From Rivularia sp963920925 (GTDB lineage: Bacteria; Cyanobacteriota; Cyanobacteriia; Cyanobacteriales; Nostocaceae): a DNA stretch of 64,000 nt. The notes beneath the pieces are model-generated. The model was given only the letters and a program-made list of their open reading frames with translations, was not told where the DNA came from and made no database searches. Location: positions 1 through 64,000 of the forward strand of contig NZ_CAWUDI010000001.1 of the NCBI RefSeq assembly GCF_963920925.1, read 5' to 3'. The first letter of the stretch is position 1, and every line of letters begins with the position of its first letter. Both the position numbers and the translations under genes were made by a program. Below are positions 25,221 to 32,239 of the stretch, in pieces.

Positions 25221-25319
25221 ATCAGTGTGCGAAAAACGCGAACATTAGTTTTAGTTAATCACTTTAAAAGTGAGAAGCATCTTATGAAGATGTAAAACCA
25301 TACCATAAGCCATATAAAC

Positions 25320-25398
25320 TGTTCCCTGTTCCCTGCTCACTGCTCACTGCTCACTGCTCACTGCTCACTGCTCACTGCTCACTGCTAACTGTTCACTG
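25320..25398. repeat. Heptamer array (ACTGCTC)n
   Basis: About nine almost perfect ACTGCTC units, preceded by GTTCCCT units and followed by AACTGTTC, make one of the purest heptamer arrays in the window. It ends right at the 3' end of fbp. Confidence 0.88.
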
Positions 25399-25399
25399 C

Positions 25400-26452
25400 C
25401 TAATCGCCATTTTGAATAAAGGATTCCACTTTAGCTACATTCTCTTTACTACCAATAATTAGAGGTGTACGTTGGTGTAGCTTTTCTGGTACAACATCGA
25501 AGATATTCATCCTACCAGTAGTAGCGCGGCCACCTGCTTGTTCTATTACATAAGCTAAAGGAGCAGATTCGTACAGCAAGCGTAATTTTCCTTCGGGTTT
25601 TTGTACCGTACCGGGGTAAAGAAATACGCCACCTTGAACTAAAATTCGATGGATGTCGCTAACCATTGCTCCACTGTAGCGAGCCGAATAGCCTTCTGTT
25701 CGGTGAACGTAGCGAACGTATTCTCTAACCGATTCTTCCCACTGCCAAAAATTCCCTTCGTTAACGCTATAAACTGAACCGCTATCGGGAATCTTAATGT
25801 TTTCTTCCGTAAGTATAAATTCACCTAAGCTGGGGTCTAAAGTAAAGGAATGAACTCCTTTGCCCATAGTGTAAACCAGCATGGTACTCGGCCCGTAAAG
25901 AATATATCCGGCTCCAATTTGTTTATCACCAGTGGAAAGCAAATCTTTCCCTTGTCCGTCTTTATCTTCACCTTCCTGTTGACGTATGGCGAAAATCGAA
26001 CCCAAACTTAAGTTTGTGTCTGTATTCGATGAACCATCAATTGGGTCATAAAGTAAAGTATATCTACCTATAGGGCAGTTTTCTGGAATATAGTACGGTT
26101 CATCCATTTCCTCAGAAGCCAAGCGACACACCAAACCGCTTTGCTTGAAAACCGAGATAAACACATCGTTAGCGTAAACATCCATCTTTTTGACGGATTC
26201 TCCCTGCACGTTAACATCTCCGGTAAAACCCAGAACCCCTTCCATTAAACCAGCACGGCTGAGGTGACGAGCAACCAGCTTACCTGCAAGAGCGACGCGA
26301 TTCATCAGCGCACTTAAATCTTGTGCTTGTGCGGAAAAGCCTTCAAATTGCTGCAATACGTGACGCGATAAAGTCGTACAATCTCGATCTAGAGCTTTAT
26401 CTGTAATCTCGTACACGCCTTTGTTTTGATGTTCTGCTGCTTTTGTCATCAT
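25400..26452 (-). CDS. fbp: Fructose-1,6-bisphosphatase, class I
   Basis: A 350-residue protein with the metal-binding signature DPIDGSSNTDTNLSLGSIF and the C-terminal substrate motif GGRATTGRMNIFDVVPEKLHQRTPLIIGS. It hydrolyses fructose-1,6-bisphosphate to fructose-6-phosphate, needed for gluconeogenesis and to recycle carbon into the oxidative pentose phosphate cycle. It is the first gene of the minus-strand fbp-tal-zwf-opcA group. No NtcA-type GTA-N8-TAC site was recognised in its upstream region. Confidence 0.96.
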   Translation of the reverse strand: MMTKAAEHQNKGVYEITDKALDRDCTTLSRHVLQQFEGFSAQAQDLSALMNRVALAGKLVARHLSRAGLMEGVLGFTGDVNVQGESVKKMDVYANDVFISVFKQSGLVCRLASEEMDEPYYIPENCPIGRYTLLYDPIDGSSNTDTNLSLGSIFAIRQQEGEDKDGQGKDLLSTGDKQIGAGYILYGPSTMLVYTMGKGVHSFTLDPSLGEFILTEENIKIPDSGSVYSVNEGNFWQWEESVREYVRYVHRTEGYSARYSGAMVSDIHRILVQGGVFLYPGTVQKPEGKLRLLYESAPLAYVIEQAGGRATTGRMNIFDVVPEKLHQRTPLIIGSKENVAKVESFIQNGD

Positions 26453-26704
26453 AATCCTCTTAATAACTGCCTTTCTTATCTGAGAAGCCGTGGGTTAGGT
26501 AAAACTTGTGGCTGCTGCCTCTATATTAGAGAGGTATTTTAGTTACGCAAATGCGATTTTATATAAACCTTTATTAATAAATGTGTCTTAAATGGCATTT
26601 AAAAGCATTTTTGAGCATTGAAATGTAGCTACGAGAGTATTGTTACTTAATAATCCAGTGATTATAAATACTTTCTTAATTTATTTGCGTAAGTACCAAT
26701 TGGG

Positions 26705-26837
26705 AGCATCCCAATTTTTCAAAAAGCCCGCAGGCTAGAAGTCTGGGGCTAATACTACGAACCCGGAGGGGCTTTGTAGATGTAGCCGCACCCTTACAGG
26801 GTGTCGGTTAAAATGTTTGTTCCTGCATTGGGATGCT
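26705..26837. repeat. 133-bp palindromic element with AGCATCCCAAT ends
   Basis: AGCATCCCAAT (26705-26715) and ATTGGGATGCT (26827-26837) are perfect 11-bp terminal inverted repeats. Inside are short GC-rich hairpins (CACCC-TTACA-GGGTG and a GCCCGCAGGC region). The left end is itself palindromic with ATTGGG just outside. No reading frame and no clear target duplication. It differs from the other repeat families here. Confidence 0.72.
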
Positions 26838-27164
26838 GCTGTACTGTTTAGATAATGCTTTATTCGCAACAGCCACATTAAAAGACCCAACTCAGATTGA
26901 GAAAATGTTGAGGAAGGCAAGCGATCGGTAATTTAAAATTATTTTAGAGCGGTACTCGACATTATTACCTCTAACAAGTTTTTATCTAAAGATAAAACAA
27001 ATAATTAAAGTTTGATTCATTCTTTTTACCATTAGAATATCGCTGTGTGGATTGAATAGTTCTAACCACAGCATTAAAAAAAATGATCACGAGAGTCTGT
27101 CCGCTTTAATTTAGTTATAATACTGCTTGATATCAGTACGTGAAGCAGGTGCTTAAACAAGCAA

Positions 27165-27191
27165 AAGGTCTACTGAAAATCAGCAGACCTT
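27165..27191 (-). terminator. Hairpin terminator behind the 72-residue gene
   Basis: AAGGTCTGCTG-ATTTT-CAGTAGACCTT on the minus strand (11 bp with one G-T) continues into TTTT. It lies about 50 bases downstream of the minus-strand small gene. Confidence 0.75.
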
Positions 27192-27239
27192 ATTTAATTT
27201 AACTATTTGTTAATCAAACCTTTCTGTTAACTATCTACA

Positions 27240-27458
27240 TTAATCAATTGAAATAGTTTGAGGCCCATTACCATTGTGTGTCCCATTAGTAGAACTAGGG
27301 AAAGTACTTGCAGGTGTATTCGTTTGTTGTGCTAACCAGCTTTTTACAGGATCGTCAGCAAGGCTGAGTCTAAGAATACCTGAAACAAATCCGCCAGCAA
27401 ATGAAGCTGGGTGCTGGGTGAATTCTTTGAATAGTGGCATTAGTTCTTCGAGGAACAT
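27240..27458 (-). CDS. Conserved-looking small protein, unknown
   Basis: A 72-residue protein. The first half is helical and partly hydrophobic (FTQHPASFAGGFVSGILRLSL); the second half is polar and probably disordered (TPASTFPSSTNGTHNGNG). A good ribosome-binding site (GGAGAT eight bases before ATG) and a terminator right behind it argue that it is a genuine single-gene unit. No domain recognised. Confidence 0.68.
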   Translation of the reverse strand: MFLEELMPLFKEFTQHPASFAGGFVSGILRLSLADDPVKSWLAQQTNTPASTFPSSTNGTHNGNGPQTISID

Positions 27459-27604
27459 TTTTTATCTCCAATAGGTGAAAAAGGATCAAGGATGAAGAAA
27501 AAAGATCATTTTTGCTTTAGATTCGGACGGGCAGGGATGCCCATCCCCCAAGACTTTAATGATATATCTCTGGCTTATTATTACTTATCCTTCATTCTTC
27601 AATG

Positions 27605-28675
27605 TTACACGGGTTTTTCTTCGGGCATCATGCACTTATCAGAATCGCATCCCGATGGCCCCGCTTCCATTAATTCACCGAAATCATAACGTTTCAATGC
27701 ATTATGAAAATCGCTGGTATCGCGGCGGTTTTCTACTTGTTGCATCAGCTTTTCGTATTCCTGTTTGCTGATGGGTTCAAATGGTAAACGGGGGAAGGTT
27801 TGATGGTCGTCAAATCTTGCTAAAAGTGCGGCGCTGATATAGCCTTCATCGTTTTGGATTGCTTGATAAATGCGATTTCCTAACTCTTCTACTTCGTTTT
27901 CTCGGACTTCAATTGTGGCTGAAGTATTATGAGTCACGTAGAATTGCTGCACCTGCATATAGAAATCCATTTGAGCTAAAGCACCAAATTTGTCAATAGC
28001 GATTTGATCGGCACCAGGTACATCAGCCCAAGGTACGGCGACGGGAATTTCTACCAACCATTCGGTACAGCGAGAGTCAAACGGATCGTTTAACAAGTTG
28101 CCGTTTTCGTCTTTATCAGTTTGAGAAGGAACCACAGCATAACCGTAGTCAATACAAGCCAAAGCGACAGGATCGTTTTTGCGGAAAGTTATCCGCCGAA
28201 TAAACCTTTGGGCTTTGGGTGGATGCCATCCTGGAGAAGCTCCCGTAAGCAAGGATTTTGTACCGCTCGGTTGCACCGTAGTACAGCGATTTGGACGTTT
28301 TATGTTATGGCGATCGCAATATTCCCAAACTACCCGATGTACGATATCTTTCCACATAGTCAGATATTCTTGTTCGCGGCGTTTAAAGGCTAAACCCTGG
28401 TCTGTGGCAGGTCTTCCTTCCGTCCACCAATGCAGCCAATCAACCCCAAAAGCATGAACGAAAAAGTCGAATAAGCCAGTAAAAGATACACCGACAATTG
28501 GGTCAAGTTCGCGGCTGTATTGATAGCGGGGTTCCAAGAATTTATGATTCAACAGCGCTGCTACAGATAAAGCACCGGCTGTGAAAGCTTGTTCTTGTTC
28601 TTTGTAATTTTCTGGATCTATTTGATTTAAGTGAATTTCACTGAGGTTACAGTGAAAATTAGAACCAATGATTTC
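27605..28675 (-). CDS. nrdJ: B12-dependent ribonucleotide reductase, exon 2 (C-terminal part)
   Basis: 356 residues beginning at the glutamate codon (EIIGSNFHCNLSEIHL) and ending with the redox-active cysteine pair CDSDKC near the C-terminus. TVQPSGTKSLLTGASPG is the phosphate-binding loop of class II reductases. An ATG three bases upstream lies in the intron and would give an artificial start. Joined in frame to exon 1 (29493-30722) it restores a protein of about 766 residues. The enzyme reduces ribonucleoside triphosphates to deoxyribonucleotides using adenosylcobalamin to make the active-site thiyl radical. Confidence 0.93.
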   Translation of the reverse strand, partial: EIIGSNFHCNLSEIHLNQIDPENYKEQEQAFTAGALSVAALLNHKFLEPRYQYSRELDPIVGVSFTGLFDFFVHAFGVDWLHWWTEGRPATDQGLAFKRREQEYLTMWKDIVHRVVWEYCDRHNIKRPNRCTTVQPSGTKSLLTGASPGWHPPKAQRFIRRITFRKNDPVALACIDYGYAVVPSQTDKDENGNLLNDPFDSRCTEWLVEIPVAVPWADVPGADQIAIDKFGALAQMDFYMQVQQFYVTHNTSATIEVRENEVEELGNRIYQAIQNDEGYISAALLARFDDHQTFPRLPFEPISKQEYEKLMQQVENRRDTSDFHNALKRYDFGELMEAGPSGCDSDKCMMPEEKPV

Positions 28676-29492
28676 CAATTTTGTTAACCTAGAGGCTTTT
28701 TATCCCCTAGTTCTAATGCTTCATAATTCGCATTAGTTCCGCGTACATTTTCATCCTTATAAATATAGATAATGGATGCCCCGCACTCTTGGAGATTTAT
28801 ATTCTAGGATGCAATTTTTGATTGCAATCTAGTTTCACTCTCTACGCTGTACGGTGTCAAAAGCTTTTTAATTCTTTTGATTACCTCGGTATTAGCGTGA
28901 ATCTTGCCAAGTAGCTCGATAAAAACTTCCTGAATTCTCCATCTGTCCTAGCTTTCTTTAACTGATTGCAGTCAATACAAGTGACAGATAAATTACCTAT
29001 GGAGTGTTCACCTTTCCTGCTCAGTAGCTGCTTATGATCGAACACAACTTTTGTAGGTGTAAGTTCCAGTTCACAGTATAAGCATAAGGGAGATTTTTCG
29101 TACAGTTCCATTAACTCCAATCCAGTCAATGGCTTACTGTTACTAATGATTTCACCTGCAATACCATTCCTTCTAGAACCTTTACTATTCAGTGACCTTG
29201 CTCTTCTATTCCAGTATTTTAGATTTCCTTTATCAGCCCATTTTTGCCACGCTTTTCTAGTTTGGGATTTTTTACAATCTCTACAGTATTGACGATACCC
29301 ATCTCTAGAATCTTTCCTAGCTTCAAACTGACTGATTGGTTTTTCTTCACCACATTTAGAGCAAGTCTTCGATTTCATCTTAACTACTCCGGTATTTATT
29401 TTTTTTGAATTCTAAGAAATACCGCAGCAATATCAACATTTCAGCCTTCACCGATTTTGCGGGGTTTTTTACGTGAGGCAAAAGTATCAATT
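28676..29492 (-). ncRNA. Group I intron inside nrdJ (817 nt)
   Basis: Removing minus-strand 29492 to 28676 joins ...GLNPCG to EIIGSNF without losing a codon. Group I hallmarks are visible. Exon 1 ends in U and the intron ends in G. The last eight exon bases CGUGUGGU pair with an internal guide GCCUCACG at 29479-29472 (seven pairs including the splice-site U-G wobble, one U-U mismatch). UUUU just before the guide can pair with GAAA of exon 2 as P10. Near the 3' end are two stem-loops (UAAUGC/GCAUUA and CUAGGGG/CCUCUAG). The P3-P8 core was not fully traced. An HNH endonuclease is encoded inside. Confidence 0.86.
28881..29378 (-). CDS. Intron-encoded HNH homing endonuclease
   Basis: A 165-residue protein. 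The N-terminal zinc-ribbon-like part has CSKCGEEKP and YCRDC; a basic linker follows; the C-terminal HNH domain has CLYCELELTP, then FDHKQLLSRKG, NLSVTCIDCN and FRKFLSSY, with the histidine, asparagine and zinc cysteines in place. Such enzymes cut the intronless allele at or near the insertion site so that the intron is copied into it. The frame is intact, so homing may still be active. It sits wholly within the intron, on the same strand as nrdJ. Confidence 0.88.
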   Translation of the reverse strand: MKSKTCSKCGEEKPISQFEARKDSRDGYRQYCRDCKKSQTRKAWQKWADKGNLKYWNRRARSLNSKGSRRNGIAGEIISNSKPLTGLELMELYEKSPLCLYCELELTPTKVVFDHKQLLSRKGEHSIGNLSVTCIDCNQLKKARTDGEFRKFLSSYLARFTLIPR

Positions 29493-30722
29493 ACCACACG
29501 GATTTAGCCCTACACGAGCTAAACGATGCTCAATTTCATTGTCATCAAGATGAGAATGCTTTTCTTTGAGCCAATCTTTACCTTTACCTTGTTGATAAGC
29601 TTGTAAAAATTCAGTTTTTAATTCCTGCGTAGTTAGTAAATCAATGTTTGCTCTGGCTACAGCTTCACCAGCCCATTGAATCGCACCTTCACCGCTGTAA
29701 TATTGCTTGCGAACGGCGTTAACACATTCTTCTAAAGTGGGTTTTTGATGAAATACCCTTGTATGGTTTGCCATGCGTAATGCATCGCGTTCTGGATCTA
29801 TACGCCAATTGCCATCTTCACCTTGCTGCCACAAGTTTGCTTTTGCGTCTGCGAATGCAGTATCTTCGCTGACACCTTGACGCATTCCGGCCGATCTTCT
29901 AATATTGCCAGCGACTATACATACAGCCGCTTCATCAATCAACAAACAGCACTCAACCGAAGTTAATTTTCTGCCAACAGCTTTATTAAGAATCGCAGCA
30001 CAACGTTGATAAAGTTCCGGTAACTTCACCGGATTTGCCATACCGCCGAAACCTTGCAACGGTTCGCCAGCTTTACGAATATCGCTGATATCAACAATTA
30101 CTTCAACTTCTTCGTTAAAACGTTCGTCAGTAGATAATTCTAAAAGAGTTTGATACGAGTTTACCCAACCTTGACGGCTATCACCGACATAAATAGTGGC
30201 TTGATTTTCTTCTATTTTTGTTTCTGTAAATTCACGGCGTTCGTTAGCTATAGTTTTACCAATATCACCTTCTACCGTTACCTTTAAACGATTGCGGATA
30301 CTAGGTAACTGATTAATATATTTCGGTTCTAAAATTGCTCCCGTACCGCAGCCCATCATGGCCAAATCCATCATTAATCCGAAAGCACTCCAGTCAATGA
30401 CATTTGTAGAAGTACAGTTATAAGCCCCCGAAAAATTCTTCGGTTGAGTCAGCCAATTTGTGCCGCCCACCCATAACCATCTGCCACTCGGTAAAGCCTT
30501 CAAATTGCGCTGCATTCCCTCCAAAATTACAGATTCATCTTGAGTCAGCTTACCCAACTCAACCAAACCTTTTAGAGTGCGATCGCAAACCTGTCTCCAA
30601 GATTCTCTCGTCCCTTCCGACTGTTGGCGACGACTGTAAGTCCTGAAAAAGACAGGATTTGCAGCAGGGGCTGTTTGTGGAAAGTCTGCACCAACGTGTT
30701 TCCGTTCAAGCTCTCGAACCAT
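29493..30722 (-). CDS. nrdJ: B12-dependent ribonucleotide reductase, exon 1 (N-terminal part)
   Basis: 410 codons from ATG 30722 (MVRELERKHVGADFPQTAPA). It contains NPVFFRTYSRR, LPSGRWLWVGGT, GAYNCTSTNV with the reducing cysteine, GCGTGAILEP, and AGNIRRSAGMRQG, ending in GLNPCG. NPCGE is the catalytic NxCxE motif: asparagine, radical cysteine, glutamate. The intron falls after the glycine codon, so the glutamate is on exon 2. Without splicing the product would stop two codons into the intron (extra Asn, then TGA) and lack the catalytic glutamate. Confidence 0.94.
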
Positions 30723-30814
30723 ATTTTTTATTGCGTTTTTTCTCTGTCAGATTAAGACTATACGTCAAGTAGCATTACAATAAAAGACTGCACAACTTTA
30801 GAAATTTCGCCACA

Positions 30815-31036
30815 AAAATCAGTGAACAGTCAACAGTGAGCAGTGAGCAGTTAAGAGTGAGGAATTAGGAGTTAGGAATTAAGAAATAAGATTTATAAGT
30901 TCTTTTTGGTTTCTAAGCGGCTAATAAAAGTCAATATTGATAGGATTTTAATTTTTAGCTGATTTCAGAACTCGCAATCCAAAATCTAAAATCCAAAATC
31001 CAAAACAAAAGCATCCGTTGTTAAAATCTAAAATCC
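30815..31036. repeat. Spacer with heptamer repeats
   Basis: CAGTGAA/CAGTGAG units at 30819-30855, TTAGGAG units to about 30885, and AAAATCC/AAAATCT units at 30975-31036 fill most of the divergent spacer between nrdJ and the PPOX gene. No operator recognised. Confidence 0.75.
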
Positions 31037-31040
31037 TAAG

Positions 31041-31622
31041 ATGTCTATTGCTCCTTGGCGTTCGTTTTTAGCCAATGCTCTCAAAAAGAATCGCAGTCAA
31101 CCGCATTCGCGCTACTTTCAACTAGCAACTGTCCGCAGTGATGGAATACCGGCTAATCGTACCGTGGTGTTTCGCGGTTTTATAGAAGATACCAATAAGT
31201 TAAAAATTATTACCGACACTCGCAGCGAAAAGATTACAGAAATTCAAAATCAATCATCGGGAGAAATTTGCTGGTACTTCACCAATAGCCGCGAACAATT
31301 CCGCATTGCTGGAAAGATAATAATAATTGATGCCAACCATCAGGATTCCGAATTGCAAAGAGCTAGGCAATCAACATGGCAAGAACTTTCAGACAACGCT
31401 CGTATCCAATTTGCCTGGGCGCATCCGAGAGAACCCAGAGCCAACCCCGAAGCATTTTCACCACAGCAGCCTTCGGAAGTTAAGCCTTTGGATAACTTTT
31501 GTTTGCTGTTATTTGAACCTGTAAAAGTCGATCATTTGCGATTGAGGGGAGAGCCGCAAAATCGGACTATTTATATAAGGGATGAAACGGGGGTTTGGAA
31601 TGTGAAAGAGGTTAATCCATAA
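31041..31622 (+). CDS. Pyridoxamine 5'-phosphate oxidase-family flavoprotein
   Basis: A 193-residue protein with the split-barrel FMN-binding fold. It begins APWRSFLANALKKNRSQPHSRYFQLATVRSDGIPANRTVVFRGF, continues LKIITDTRSEKITEI with SGEICWYFTNSREQFRIAG, and ends LRLRGEPQNRTIYI. The pattern is that of the PPOX-class proteins that are annotated as pyridoxamine-phosphate-oxidase-related in cyanobacteria and plants. It may bind FMN and oxidise a B6 vitamer or another substrate. It is shorter than PdxH and lacks a clear C-terminal dimerisation tail, so the exact activity is open. Confidence 0.83.
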   Translation: MSIAPWRSFLANALKKNRSQPHSRYFQLATVRSDGIPANRTVVFRGFIEDTNKLKIITDTRSEKITEIQNQSSGEICWYFTNSREQFRIAGKIIIIDANHQDSELQRARQSTWQELSDNARIQFAWAHPREPRANPEAFSPQQPSEVKPLDNFCLLLFEPVKVDHLRLRGEPQNRTIYIRDETGVWNVKEVNP

Positions 31623-31661
31623 TTCAAAATCAAAATTTTGTCATTAACCAGCTAGTGTGTA

Positions 31662-31684
31662 GAGACGTAGCAGTGCTACGTCTC
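31662..31684. repeat. AGAGACGTAGCA palindrome
   Basis: GAGACGTAGCA-G-TGCTACGTCTC is a perfect 11-bp stem behind the PPOX gene. It is the same family as the opcA terminator at 20641-20661, with a matched T-A to A-T change in the stem. A G-C-rich tail replaces the T run, so it is a weak terminator here. Confidence 0.7.
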
Positions 31685-31827
31685 CGTATTTAGCGGAGTA
31701 ACGCACAATTTTGCTAGAGGAAAAATTAGCTAATTGTTGGCGAATCAAAATCAAAAGCAAGCAAGATGTATATGTATGTCCTAACGAACACGCTACGCAC
31801 TACAAATATTTTTACAATTTTAGTAAT

Positions 31828-32016
31828 CTATTCATCATCTTCAGACAGTGGAGCATTCAAATCAAAATCAACATCTGCTACCAATGACTGAATTCGCTTA
31901 AGCAAATCGGAACTGATTGGTTTGATATTTTGAGGGTTTTTCTTCATATCCTCATCTAAAAAACTTAGAAACTTTTTAAGCGTGGAATTTTCATCTTGTT
32001 TTTGATTATTAGGCAT
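31828..32016 (-). CDS. Small acidic protein, unknown
   Basis: A 62-residue protein with a polar helical N-terminal half (TLKKFLSFLDEDMKKNPQNIKP) and an acidic tail (VADVDFDLNAPLSEDDE). Composition and length suggest a small regulator or antitoxin-like protein, but no toxin gene is adjacent and no domain was recognised. A weak purine-rich site precedes the ATG. Real but unassigned. Confidence 0.55.
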   Translation of the reverse strand: MPNNQKQDENSTLKKFLSFLDEDMKKNPQNIKPISSDLLKRIQSLVADVDFDLNAPLSEDDE

Positions 32017-32063
32017 AATTGTTTAACGAAAATAAGGTTTAGAGTTGAAATTTACTTACATAT

Positions 32064-32224
32064 TGCAATATTCCCAAAACCGCCGGGGAATGTAATTCCC
32101 CGTCTAATAGCGAAAGTCATCTAAAGATGACTGGCAAGATTTTTAGTCTACTTTAGTAGACTTGGTTTATTAGCCGCATCAATTGATTCCAAGGCGTTTG
32201 GGAAGCTTAACTAAGAATGATGCA
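32064..32224. repeat. 161-bp four-hairpin element, copy 2
   Basis: Same length and layout as 17260-17420. The ends (TGCA) are inverted repeats that extend outward (TTACATATTGCA against TGCAGTATGTAA). The hairpins are CGGGGAAT-GTA-ATTCCCCG (32084-32102), AGTCATCT-AA-AGATGACT (32115-32132), AGTCTACT-TT-AGTAGACT (32145-32162) and a degenerate fourth around CAATTG near 32180. Stems differ from copy 1 by paired substitutions. It lies between two minus-strand genes. Confidence 0.82.
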
Positions 32225-32239
32225 GTATGTAAAATCAAA

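Larger units (their letters stand above)
26453..27239. other. Long spacer upstream of fbp
   Basis: This holds the fbp leader, one palindromic element (26705-26837) and the hairpin terminator at 27165-27191. The remaining AT-rich sequence shows no gene. Confidence 0.5.

Noticed and set aside
25320..25398. Regular repeats resembling a CRISPR array
   Set aside because: Units are contiguous heptamers without spacers, and no cas genes are present; same for the arrays at 44018 and 35160.
27605..30722. Intein or group II intron in nrdJ
   Set aside because: There are stop codons between the exons, so it is not an intein. The insert lacks GUGYG at its start and AY at its end and has no reverse transcriptase, so it is not a typical group II intron.
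27605..30722. nrdJ as a pseudogene split by an insertion
   Set aside because: Exact codon-level continuity after removing 817 bases, plus P1 pairing and an intact HNH gene, fits a functional intron better.
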